64,000 bases of DNA from Caballeronia humi (GTDB taxonomy: Bacteria; Pseudomonadota; Gammaproteobacteria; Burkholderiales; Burkholderiaceae): positions 434,001-498,000 of the forward strand of contig NZ_FCNW02000001.1 in the NCBI RefSeq assembly GCF_001544475.1, read 5' to 3'. Shown in pieces: positions 18,053 to 28,554 of this stretch (positions within the stretch are counted from its first letter, which is position 1; each line of letters opens with the position of its first letter). Both the position numbers and the translations under genes were made by a program. Below the pieces are notes generated by a model, which worked only from the letters and a program-made list of their open reading frames with translations, ran no database searches and was not told the DNA's origin.

Positions 18053-18083
18053 GACATTTACTGTCGCTTAAATGTCTTTTTTT
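18053..18083 (+). terminator. Orphan terminator-like hairpin (possible sRNA end)
   Basis: GACATTTA/TAAATGTC is a perfect 8-bp stem with an eight-base loop, followed at once by seven T residues on the plus strand. No plus-strand gene precedes it, so it may end an unannotated small RNA, or it may be a protein-binding palindrome. Confidence 0.4.
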
Positions 18084-18181
18084 GTGGAAGGCGTGCGGCG
18101 AGGAAAAGCACGCTATACGAGATTTTTCTCAGATTTACAAGCCAAATTAAGAAGACGCAAAAGCGTGTAAAAACGCAGGCT

Positions 18182-18218
18182 AAAAAAAACCCCACGACGT
18201 TTCAGATCGCGGGGTTTC
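18182..18218 (-). terminator. Intrinsic terminator of ssb
   Basis: An AAACCCC/GGGGTTT stem enclosing a short partly paired loop, followed on the minus strand by a run of eight T residues, 20 bp after the ssb stop codon. Confidence 0.85.
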
Positions 18219-18237
18219 TTGCCAATCTACTGAAAGA

Positions 18238-18771
18238 TTAAAACGGAATATCGTCATCCATCTCGTCAAACCCGCCGCCGGCCGGCGCGCTTGGGCGACT
18301 AGATCCACCGCTCGCCCCGCCACCGCCCGCGGCACGCCCGGCACCCGCCGGCGCGCGGCCACCGCCACCGCCTCCGCCACGCTCCGCAGGCGCGCCACGG
18401 CTATACCCGCCGTCATCACCGCCACCGCCCGCGCCGCCGCGACCACCCAGCATCTGCATCTGGTCCGCCACGATCTCGGTCGAATACTTTTCCTGCCCCG
18501 CCTGGTCCGTCCATTTGCGCGTACGGATACGCCCCTCGATATACACCGACGAGCCCTTCTTCAGATATTCGTTCACGATCTCCGCGAGCCGTCCGAAAAA
18601 CGCCACGCGATGCCATTCCGTGAGTTCCTTCATTTCGCCGGACGATTTGTCCTTGTAGCGGTCGGTCGTCGCGAGACGGATGTTCGCCACGGCGTCGCCG
18701 CTTGGCAGATAGCGGGTTTCCGGGTCGGCGCCCAGGTTTCCGACGAGAATGACCTTATTGACGGATGCCAT
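18238..18771 (-). CDS. ssb: Single-stranded DNA-binding protein
   Basis: 177 residues from ATG 18771, which has GGAG seven bases upstream; the open frame continues 29 codons further but lacks SSB-like sequence. An OB-fold domain occupies about residues 1-110 ([20 protein letters not shown]). It is followed by a long Gly/Ala/Ser-rich disordered linker and the acidic tip DEMDDDIPF that recruits replication and repair partners. The protein binds ssDNA as a tetramer. The MFS gene lies upstream in the same direction, and uvrA is divergent beyond it, a conserved arrangement in this group. Confidence 0.97.
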   Translation of the reverse strand: MASVNKVILVGNLGADPETRYLPSGDAVANIRLATTDRYKDKSSGEMKELTEWHRVAFFGRLAEIVNEYLKKGSSVYIEGRIRTRKWTDQAGQEKYSTEIVADQMQMLGGRGGAGGGGDDGGYSRGAPAERGGGGGGGRAPAGAGRAAGGGGASGGSSRPSAPAGGGFDEMDDDIPF

Positions 18772-18898
18772 GATTTCTCCTGTTGTTCGATACCTTGCCG
18801 TCGGACGCGGCGCGCGGCTCACACGGACTCGCAAGTCCCGAACCGTCACCGCCCCCAACTGAATTCGATTGACCTGAAACCTTGCTTAACTCGCGCGC

Positions 18899-20101
18899 TT
18901 AAACCACGCGCTGAACCTTGCGCGGCGGAGCCTTCATATTCGCGGCCACGACGAGCCACGCGAACACCAGCGCAGAACACGCAAAAAAGACGGCGCTCTG
19001 CCCGTCCACCTTCAGCAGCCAGCCGCCGATCACGCCACCCAGTGCGAGTCCTATCGACTGCGTCGTGTTGTAGACCCCCGCCGCCGCGCCCTTGCGCGTG
19101 CCCGGCGCGAGCTTCGACACGAGCGACGGCTGCGACGCCTCCAGCACGTTGAAACCGAGGAAGTACACGAACAGGATCGCGGCCACAGACCATAGCGTAT
19201 GGGGAGCCGCGCCCAATAACAACTGGCCGATCAGGATAAGCCCGATCGCGCCCAGCATCACGCTCTTCATTTTTCCACGTTTCTCGGCGGCGATGATGGC
19301 GGGCACCATCATCACGAACGCGAGCCCCATCACCGGCAGGTAAATCTTCCAGTGCGCCGCGACCGGCAGGCCGCCCGCCTCCAGAATGCGCGGCACGACG
19401 AGAAAGAGCGCCGTCTGCGTGGCGTGCAGCACGAGCACGCCAAAGTTCAGACGCAGCAATTCGACGTTGTGCAGCACTTCGGCGAACGGTGCCTTGACGT
19501 GCACGGGCGGCGTCGGCGCATCGGGGACGACCCACAGCACCACGCCCACCGCCAGAATCGACAGGAAGCCGATCACCGTGAAAAGGCCGCTCATCCCGAC
19601 CCAGTGGAACACGATCGGCGCACCGACGATCGCCACCGCGAACGACACGCCGATGCTCGCGCCCACCATCGCCATCGCCTTCGTGCGGTTTTCCTCGCTC
19701 GTGAGATCGGCGATGAACGCGATTACCGCTGACGACACCGCGCCCATCCCCTGAATCACGCGCCCGGCGATGATCCACGTCATCGAGTGGCCGACCGCCG
19801 CGACGAAGCTGCCGATCGCGAACACGATCAGCCCAAACACGATCACGGGCTTGCGGCCGAGCTTGTCCGAGATCCAGCCGTAAAAGATATAGAGCATCGA
19901 CTGCGTGACGCCGTACGCGCCGAGCGCCAGGCCGACGAGAAAGACGTTGTCGCCGCCGGGAATCGTCTTCGCATAGATCGAGAACACCGGCATGATCATG
20001 AAGAGGCCGAGCATCCGCAGCGCGAAAATCGCGGCGAGCGACACGGTCGCGCGCAATTCGGGCGCGCTAAGACGTGAAGACATGGCAGACGGATTGGACA
20101 T
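18899..20101 (-). CDS. MFS transporter (YajR-like)
   Basis: 400 residues with 12 predicted membrane helices. Motif A is GWISDKLGRKPVIV near residue 75, and GRVIQGMGAVSSAVIAFIAD near residue 113 is the motif C-like region. It resembles proteobacterial YajR-type drug/efflux permeases but lacks an evident C-terminal YAM domain. Its position between uvrA and ssb is conserved in Burkholderiaceae, without implying a repair role. Substrate unknown. Confidence 0.85.
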   Translation of the reverse strand: MSNPSAMSSRLSAPELRATVSLAAIFALRMLGLFMIMPVFSIYAKTIPGGDNVFLVGLALGAYGVTQSMLYIFYGWISDKLGRKPVIVFGLIVFAIGSFVAAVGHSMTWIIAGRVIQGMGAVSSAVIAFIADLTSEENRTKAMAMVGASIGVSFAVAIVGAPIVFHWVGMSGLFTVIGFLSILAVGVVLWVVPDAPTPPVHVKAPFAEVLHNVELLRLNFGVLVLHATQTALFLVVPRILEAGGLPVAAHWKIYLPVMGLAFVMMVPAIIAAEKRGKMKSVMLGAIGLILIGQLLLGAAPHTLWSVAAILFVYFLGFNVLEASQPSLVSKLAPGTRKGAAAGVYNTTQSIGLALGGVIGGWLLKVDGQSAVFFACSALVFAWLVVAANMKAPPRKVQRVV

Positions 20102-20342
20102 CAGAAGCGGGAAATGTTGGAGAGTCGCGTTGGCCGGGGCGCGAGATGAAGCCCCGGCGCGGCCGCCTTGTAGTTACTGGAAACGGCACTATATGAGACG
20201 CAGTGCCCGGGCGCGCCACCCGGCTGAAACGCGCCGCGTGACAACCCTTCCGGCGCTTCGCTGACGCTGTCGGGCACGGAAACGGCGCCCTTGAAAAGTC
20301 GTTATAGTAGCAGGTTTAGCCCCCTCACTTTCCGCCCGGTTC

Positions 20343-23216
<2,874 letters not shown>

Positions 23217-23340
23217 ACGCACGGGCTGAACCCCGGGCCGTCCGGCGGCGTGAACTCGCCGGGAACACGAGTTGCGCCCGGTAGCGATACCGTGCTGCAA
23301 CGGTGATGAACCAAGCTGGCGACAGGAGATGGAAGCGGTC

Positions 23341-24426
23341 ATGGCAAAGCGCAACGAAGCGACCGAGGAGCGGCGGGTCCGGGACCTGCCCGCCCGGCCG
23401 GTCAGGCTGACGAGCGACATGAGCATGCCGAAGCTGTCGGCGGTGGAGATCGGCAGCTATCTCGCGATGTTCGCCGGCATGTTCCTCGTGCTCGAACTGA
23501 AGCTGCTCGGCGGCCTGCTCGCGGGCATGCTCGTGTACCAGCTCGTGCACATGATCTCGCCGTTCATCGAAAAGCGCATGACGAGCGGCCGCGCGCGGCT
23601 CGTCGCGGTCGTGCTGCTGTCGGCGGTGATCATCGGCGGGCTGACGGGCGCGACCATCGCCACCATCGAGCATTTCGAGCACGACGTTCCGAGCATGCAG
23701 AAACTGCTCGACCAGTTGATGACGATCAGTTCGCACGCGCGCCTGCGCGTGCCGGACTGGGTGGCGAACTATCTTCCCGTCGATGCCGGCCAGATGAAGG
23801 ACAAGGCGACCGAACTGATGCACCGGCACGCCGAGCAGCTCCAGCAAGGCGGCAAGGAGATGGCGCGCGGCTTCGGCCATATCCTGATCGGCATGATCAT
23901 CGGCGCGATAATCGCGGTCAGCGTGCCGAAGCATCCGCATCGGCTGCCGCTTTCGACGGCGCTGGTCACGCGCGTGACGCGCTTTGCCGACGCATTCCGC
24001 CGCATCGTGTTCGCGCAGATCAAGATCTCGGCGATCAACGCCGTCTTCACCGCGATGTACCTGCTGATCGCGCTGCCGATCTTCCACGAGCGGCTGCCGC
24101 TCTCGAAGACGCTCGTGCTCGTCACGTTCATCGTCGGGTTGCTGCCGGTGATCGGCAATTTGATCTCGAACACGATCATCGTCGGGATTTCGCTGTCGGT
24201 GTCGTTCGGCACGGCGGTCGCGTCGCTCGTGTTCCTGATCCTGATCCACAAGCTCGAATACTTCCTGAACGCGCGGATCATCGGTGGGCAGATCGAGGCG
24301 CGCGCGTGGGAACTGCTCCTCGCGATGCTCGCGATGGAAGCCGCGTTCGGCCTGCCGGGCGTGATCGCCGCGCCGATTTTCTACGCGTATATCAAGCGCG
24401 AACTGATTTATTTGCGGCTGGTTTAG
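23341..24426 (+). CDS. AI-2E family (TqsA/PerM-like) permease
   Basis: About 361 residues from ATG 23341, preceded by an AGGAG-ATGGAAG stretch; the ATG at 23329 is an alternative. Hydrophobic helices lie at about residues 35-75, 85-110, 190-210, 240-275, 285-320 and 330-350, with a periplasmic helical segment between. The PVIGNLISNTIIV and GGQIEARAWELLLAM segments are typical of the AI-2E transporter family, whose members export autoinducer-2 or act as Na+/H+ antiporters. The actual substrate is unresolved. Confidence 0.8.
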   Translation: MAKRNEATEERRVRDLPARPVRLTSDMSMPKLSAVEIGSYLAMFAGMFLVLELKLLGGLLAGMLVYQLVHMISPFIEKRMTSGRARLVAVVLLSAVIIGGLTGATIATIEHFEHDVPSMQKLLDQLMTISSHARLRVPDWVANYLPVDAGQMKDKATELMHRHAEQLQQGGKEMARGFGHILIGMIIGAIIAVSVPKHPHRLPLSTALVTRVTRFADAFRRIVFAQIKISAINAVFTAMYLLIALPIFHERLPLSKTLVLVTFIVGLLPVIGNLISNTIIVGISLSVSFGTAVASLVFLILIHKLEYFLNARIIGGQIEARAWELLLAMLAMEAAFGLPGVIAAPIFYAYIKRELIYLRLV

Positions 24427-24452
24427 CCCCTATCCGATGCTTTGAAACGAAC

Positions 24453-24483
24453 GCCGTCCAGTCGCAAGACTGGCGGCTTTTTT
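24453..24483 (+). terminator. Intrinsic terminator of the AI-2E family gene
   Basis: CCAGTC/GACTGG with flanking GCCG/CGGC, a one-base bulge and a GCAA tetraloop, followed by six T residues, 27 bp after the stop codon. Confidence 0.8.
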
Positions 24484-24633
24484 CATCGGCCGATCGATCC
24501 GTCGTCCACAATTGTTCACGTTTCCGCTGCGCAAAATTTACGAATTCCGCGCCTTCGTCCGATGTTCACGGCGTATACCAATGCCAGGGCTAATCGCTCG
24601 AACACACGTCAAACCATCGAAGGAGGCTTTTCC

Positions 24634-25467
24634 ATGAGCACACGCAAGGCGGTCGATACATCGGCGGGAACCGTCGAATATCGCGAGAGCGGCACCGGTC
24701 GTCCGGTCCTGTACGTTCACGGCATCTTCACGAACAGCCACATCTGGGACCCGGTCGTCGAAAAATTGCCGGACGGGCTGCGCCACATCCAGCCGGATTT
24801 CCCCTTCGGCGCGCAACACGTTCCGGCCCGCGAGGACGCCGATCTCTCGCCAACCGGCCTCGCCGCCATCCTTCTCGACGTGATCGAAGCGCTCGACCTG
24901 AAAGACGTCACGATCGTCGCGAACGACACAGGCGGCGCGGTGACGCAAATCGCCGCGACTGGCGACGATCCGCGTGCCGCGCGCATCGGTCGGCTGGTGC
25001 TGACCAATTGCGATGCGTTCGAGGAATATCCGCCGCCCGCGTTCAAGACGGTGCAGGACGCCGCGAAGGCCGATCCCGTGGCGCTCGCCGCGCAGTCGCA
25101 AACGCCCGAGGGACGCGCCGCGTTCCTCGCGACGGCCGCGAAAACCAGGTTGCCCGATAGCGAACTTCTGGAAATTCTGGGCGGCGGCGTGACGAATCCG
25201 GAAGTCGCCCGCGACGGTCTGAAGGTTCTGCTCGCGATGGCGCCGCACTACACGCTAGACGCCGCGAAGAACTTCTCGAAGTACCAGAAGCCGGTGTCGC
25301 TGGTCTGGGGCGAGAACTGCATTTTCTTTCCTCCGGCGCTGGGCGTGCGGCTGAAGGAGTCGTTCCCGAACGCGCGCCTGAAAAGCGTGCCGAACGCGAT
25401 GCTGCTTGTTTCGATCGATCAGCCGCAGGCCGTGGCGGACGCGATCGTCGAGGCGACACACGCTTAA
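24634..25467 (+). CDS. Alpha/beta hydrolase
   Basis: 277 residues from ATG 24634, chosen because of the strong AGGAGG ten bases upstream; an upstream in-frame extension is not credible. VLYVHGIFTNSHIWDPVVEK near residue 28 carries the oxyanion-hole HG. The nucleophile-elbow position reads VANDTGG near residue 93, with Asp in place of Ser, as in haloalkane/fluoroacetate dehalogenase-like members. A downstream VWGEN and no classical HG pair make activity uncertain. Free-standing gene with its own terminators. Confidence 0.8.
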   Translation: MSTRKAVDTSAGTVEYRESGTGRPVLYVHGIFTNSHIWDPVVEKLPDGLRHIQPDFPFGAQHVPAREDADLSPTGLAAILLDVIEALDLKDVTIVANDTGGAVTQIAATGDDPRAARIGRLVLTNCDAFEEYPPPAFKTVQDAAKADPVALAAQSQTPEGRAAFLATAAKTRLPDSELLEILGGGVTNPEVARDGLKVLLAMAPHYTLDAAKNFSKYQKPVSLVWGENCIFFPPALGVRLKESFPNARLKSVPNAMLLVSIDQPQAVADAIVEATHA

Positions 25468-25470
25468 AAA

Positions 25471-25501
25471 AAAGCCGCCGGTCATGACGACCGGCGGCTT
25501 T
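25471..25501. terminator. Bidirectional terminator
   Basis: A 13-bp stem AAAGCCGCCGGTC/GACCGGCGGCTTT with a five-base loop between convergent genes. On the minus strand it is followed by a run of T residues and ends purU; on the plus strand it ends the hydrolase gene. Confidence 0.9.
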
Positions 25502-25526
25502 CTTGCAAGATTTTCCTAAGAGCGAT

Positions 25527-26396
25527 TCAGCGAAACACCACCGTCTTGCTGCCATTCAGCACGATCCGGTGCTCCACATGCCACTTCACGGCGCGCGCGA
25601 GCGTCACGCATTCCACATCTCGGCCGATTGCCGTCAGTTGATCCGGCGTCATGCTGTGATCCACACGCTCCACTTCCTGCTCGATGATCGGGCCTTCGTC
25701 GAGGTCGGTCGTCACGTAATGCGCGGTCGCGCCGATCAGCTTCACGCCGCGGTCGAACGCCTGGTAATACGGCTTCGCGCCCTTGAAGCTCGGCAAGAAC
25801 GAGTGGTGAATATTGATCGCGTGGCCGGCGAGCTTCTCGCACATCTGCGGCGACAGAATCTGCATGTAGCGCGCGAGCACGACGAGATCGACGTCGTGCT
25901 GCTCGACGATTTCCAGCACGCGCGCTTCCTGCGCGGCCTTGGCCTGCGGCGTCGACGAAGTCAGCGGCAAGTGGTGAAACGGAATGTCGTAGCTCGCCGC
26001 AAGCTGGTAAAAATCCTTGTGATTCGAGACGATCGCCGGAATTTCGATCTGCAACTGGCCGGTGCGATAGCGAAACAGCAGATCGTTCAGGCAGTGCCCG
26101 ATCTTCGAGACCATGATCACGACGCGCGGCTTCACGGACGCGTCGTGCAACTCCCAGCGCATGCCGAAATCCTCGGCGAGCTCGTTGAACGAAGCCCGCA
26201 GCGCCTCCAGCCCCGGATCGCCGCCGACCTGCTGGAAGTGCACGCGCATGAAGAACTCGCCGGTGTGGCTGTCGCCGAACTGCGCCGAATCGAGAATATT
26301 GCCGCCGAGGGCGAACAGGAACCCCGACACCGCGTGCACGATGCCGGGCCGGTCCGGGCACGACAACTTCAGAATGAAACTATGTTCGGTCGACAT
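25527..26396 (-). CDS. purU: Formyltetrahydrofolate deformylase
   Basis: 289 residues from ATG 26396. An N-terminal ACT domain (FILKLSCPDRPGIVHAVSGF) senses ligand (methionine/glycine in E. coli). The C-terminal formyltransferase-fold domain carries INIHHSFLPSFKGA with the catalytic Asn/His and the downstream Asp in DLDEGPII. It hydrolyses 10-formyl-THF to THF and formate, balancing one-carbon pools and feeding formate to PurT-type purine synthesis. It lies downstream of the NUDIX gene by 26 bp. Confidence 0.95.
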   Translation of the reverse strand: MSTEHSFILKLSCPDRPGIVHAVSGFLFALGGNILDSAQFGDSHTGEFFMRVHFQQVGGDPGLEALRASFNELAEDFGMRWELHDASVKPRVVIMVSKIGHCLNDLLFRYRTGQLQIEIPAIVSNHKDFYQLAASYDIPFHHLPLTSSTPQAKAAQEARVLEIVEQHDVDLVVLARYMQILSPQMCEKLAGHAINIHHSFLPSFKGAKPYYQAFDRGVKLIGATAHYVTTDLDEGPIIEQEVERVDHSMTPDQLTAIGRDVECVTLARAVKWHVEHRIVLNGSKTVVFR

Positions 26397-26422
26397 GAAC
26401 CGGTAACTCCTTCGCTTTAAAT

Positions 26423-27268
26423 TTATGGCGCGGGGCTGTCGTAGACGGCGGCGATGCCCTCGCAGGCTTCCTCGTCGATCCAGCGGCGGCGCAGCAGGCA
26501 ATCGAGCGTGGCGAGGCTCGCATCGACGGTGAGCGCGCCCTCTTCGATCCAGCGCGCGACTTCGTCGATGCGCGCGAGCCGGTGTTCTCCGACTTCGCCG
26601 TCCTGGTTGCGCGGCGCGAAATCGGCGGGGAGCGCGACGTCGAAGACGAAGATCTGCTCCGCCTGCGTGCCTTCGGGCAGCGTCTGCAATACGTGGAACG
26701 TGCCGCCGCGCACGGCGCGCGCAGCGAGTTCGGATGACATGCCGGCTTCTTCCCAGCACTCCTTCACGAGCGTCGCCTCGACGCCCATTCCCCAGCCGAT
26801 GCCGCCCGCGACGACGTTGTCGAGCATGCCCGGATCGGTCGCCTTGCTCTCGCTCCGGCGCGCGATCCACAACTGCGGCGCGCAATCGTCATATTCTACG
26901 ATGCCGTTCAGATGCACCGCGTACGTCATCGTCCCGAAGAAACGCGACGCGGCGCGCTCGATGAACGCGAGCGGCGCGGCGTCGAAGTGGTTGCGGATCG
27001 CGTAGGTTTCGTCGCGCCAGCCGGGGATACGGCCGTCGGCGGCGAGCATGCCGATCACCGCGCCGAGCGCCGCGCTGCGGGCATCGACGGTATCGAACGA
27101 CGGCGACAGGCGGACCGCGGAGGCATCGATCGCGAAGACGCCCGGCCAGCGCCCAAGCAGCGATACATCGCCGCGACGAATCCAGCCGACACGCTCATTG
27201 CCGATGAAAAACGGCAGGTGCGCAGCGGGATCGAAGCGACGAGCGGCGGCGATCGAAGGCAGGGGCAT
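26423..27268 (-). CDS. DUF4743-NUDIX hydrolase (thiamine-diphosphate-type NUDIX)
   Basis: 281 residues. The N-terminal part is the DUF4743 module found in eukaryotic and bacterial proteins related to yeast YJR142W. The C-terminal half is a NUDIX domain with box GGIGWGMGVEATLVKECWEE followed by AGM; Lys replaces the usual Arg before the first catalytic Glu. Relatives have been reported to hydrolyse damaged (oxo/oxy) thiamine diphosphates, so a metabolite-repair role is a reasonable inference. Co-directional with apt, lysE-like and purU genes. Confidence 0.8.
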   Translation of the reverse strand: MPLPSIAAARRFDPAAHLPFFIGNERVGWIRRGDVSLLGRWPGVFAIDASAVRLSPSFDTVDARSAALGAVIGMLAADGRIPGWRDETYAIRNHFDAAPLAFIERAASRFFGTMTYAVHLNGIVEYDDCAPQLWIARRSESKATDPGMLDNVVAGGIGWGMGVEATLVKECWEEAGMSSELAARAVRGGTFHVLQTLPEGTQAEQIFVFDVALPADFAPRNQDGEVGEHRLARIDEVARWIEEGALTVDASLATLDCLLRRRWIDEEACEGIAAVYDSPAP

Positions 27269-27350
27269 GGAGTCTCCGGCGACGCGTCATAGGCGCCTAG
27301 GCAAAGCCGGCAATTGTAACGCGGGGGTTTCTAAAACCCGCCGCGCGAGG

Positions 27351-27965
27351 CTAGTCGCGCAACGCGACGCGAATCCCCAGCGCGATGAACGTAGCGCCCG
27401 CGAGCCGGTCAAGCCACACGCCGACGCGCGGCCGGCGTTTCAGCCACGCGCCGATCATTCCCGCGCCGATCCCGAATATCGAAAACACGACGACCGTCTG
27501 CAGCATGAACAGCGCGCCGAGTTCGAACATTTGCAGCATCACGCTCTGGCCGCCGTGCGGATTGACGAATTGCGGCAGGAACACGATGAAGAACAGCGTG
27601 ACCTTCGGATTCAGCATGTTGCCGATCACGCTTTGACGGAACACCGTCGAGAGCGGCTGGCTCGGACGCTCGTGCGCGGTCGCGAGGCCGCGGCTCGTCA
27701 GCGCCTTGATGCCGATCCACACAAGATACGCGGCGCCGGCCAGCTTCACTGCTTCGAACGCCATCGGCGATGAGCGCAGCAACGCGGCGACGCCGAGCGC
27801 GGCGAGCGTCGTGTGAAAACTGATGCCGGCAGCAAAGCCGAGCGCCGCGACGAGGCCCGCCGCGCGGCCTTGCGAGATGCCGCGCGCGAGCACTTGCAGG
27901 TTGTCGGGACCGGGCGCAACGGTGATCGCAACCGATGCGGCTAAAAAAAGCAGAAAGTTGGGCAT
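27351..27965 (-). CDS. LysE/RhtB-family amino-acid exporter
   Basis: 204 residues with six hydrophobic segments. The N-terminal ITVAPGPDNLQVLARGISQG is the family signature PGP(D/N), and GNMLNPKVTLFFIVFLPQF near residue 113 is the conserved NPK motif. It should export an amino acid (homoserine/threonine-like group) across the inner membrane. It starts eight bases after the apt stop codon, so the two are likely co-transcribed. Confidence 0.9.
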   Translation of the reverse strand: MPNFLLFLAASVAITVAPGPDNLQVLARGISQGRAAGLVAALGFAAGISFHTTLAALGVAALLRSSPMAFEAVKLAGAAYLVWIGIKALTSRGLATAHERPSQPLSTVFRQSVIGNMLNPKVTLFFIVFLPQFVNPHGGQSVMLQMFELGALFMLQTVVVFSIFGIGAGMIGAWLKRRPRVGVWLDRLAGATFIALGIRVALRD

Positions 27966-27972
27966 GGCGTTG

Positions 27973-28539
27973 TTATCGGTCGGCGAATTCGCACACGGTG
28001 AAAAGCGGGAGGCCGCTGTTGCGCAAAAGCTTCGAGCCGCCGAGGTCCGGCAAATCGATGATCGCCGCGCCTTCCACGACCACCGCGCCCAGGCGCCTGA
28101 GCAACTGCGTGCCCGCCATCATCGTGCCGCCGGTCGCGATCAGATCGTCGACGATCACCACGCGCTCGCCCGGCTGGCACGCGTCCTCGTGAATCTCGAC
28201 GGTCGCGCTCGCATATTCCAGCTCGTACGACTGCGAGAGCGTCTTGTACGGCAGCTTGCCCTTTTTGCGGATCGGCACGAAGCCGATGCTCAGTTCATAC
28301 GCGAGAATCGGCCCGATGATGAAACCGCGCGCATCGAGCCCGGCGATGGTGTCGAGCTTCGCATCGATATAGCGCTGCACGAACAGGTCGATCAACGTGC
28401 GCAACGCGCGGCGATCCGCCAGGACCGGCGTGATGTCGCGGAACTGGACGCCCGGCTGCGGCCAGCCGTCGATCGTGCGCACGCGGTTCTTGATGAATTG
28501 CGCGGCGTCGGACGGGGCGGTCGTGGGAAGGCTGGACAT
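27973..28539 (-). CDS. apt: Adenine phosphoribosyltransferase
   Basis: 188 residues. [19 protein letters not shown] near residue 33 is the Apt signature, and [18 protein letters not shown] near residue 125 is the PRPP-binding loop with its two acidic residues. It converts adenine plus PRPP to AMP (purine salvage). It follows the Kef-type antiporter gene by 15 bp. Confidence 0.96.
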   Translation of the reverse strand: MSSLPTTAPSDAAQFIKNRVRTIDGWPQPGVQFRDITPVLADRRALRTLIDLFVQRYIDAKLDTIAGLDARGFIIGPILAYELSIGFVPIRKKGKLPYKTLSQSYELEYASATVEIHEDACQPGERVVIVDDLIATGGTMMAGTQLLRRLGAVVVEGAAIIDLPDLGGSKLLRNSGLPLFTVCEFADR

Positions 28540-28554
28540 GATGTCTCCGGAAAT

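Larger units (their letters stand above)
17702..18237. other. Long AT-rich intergenic region upstream of regulator 3
   Basis: 536 bp without a credible gene, far richer in A+T than its surroundings. It carries motif copy 3, a hairpin with T-run on the plus strand (18053-18083) and the ssb terminator. A TTTAGGCGG string at 17968-17976 recurs in inverse orientation at 16969-16977, upstream of regulator 2. It may hold the regulator 3 promoter and possibly a small RNA. Confidence 0.6.

Noticed and set aside
20102..20342. LexA (SOS) box upstream of uvrA / MFS-ssb
   Set aside because: No CTGT-N8-ACAG or close variant found by eye; CTGTCGGGCACGGAAA lacks the second half.
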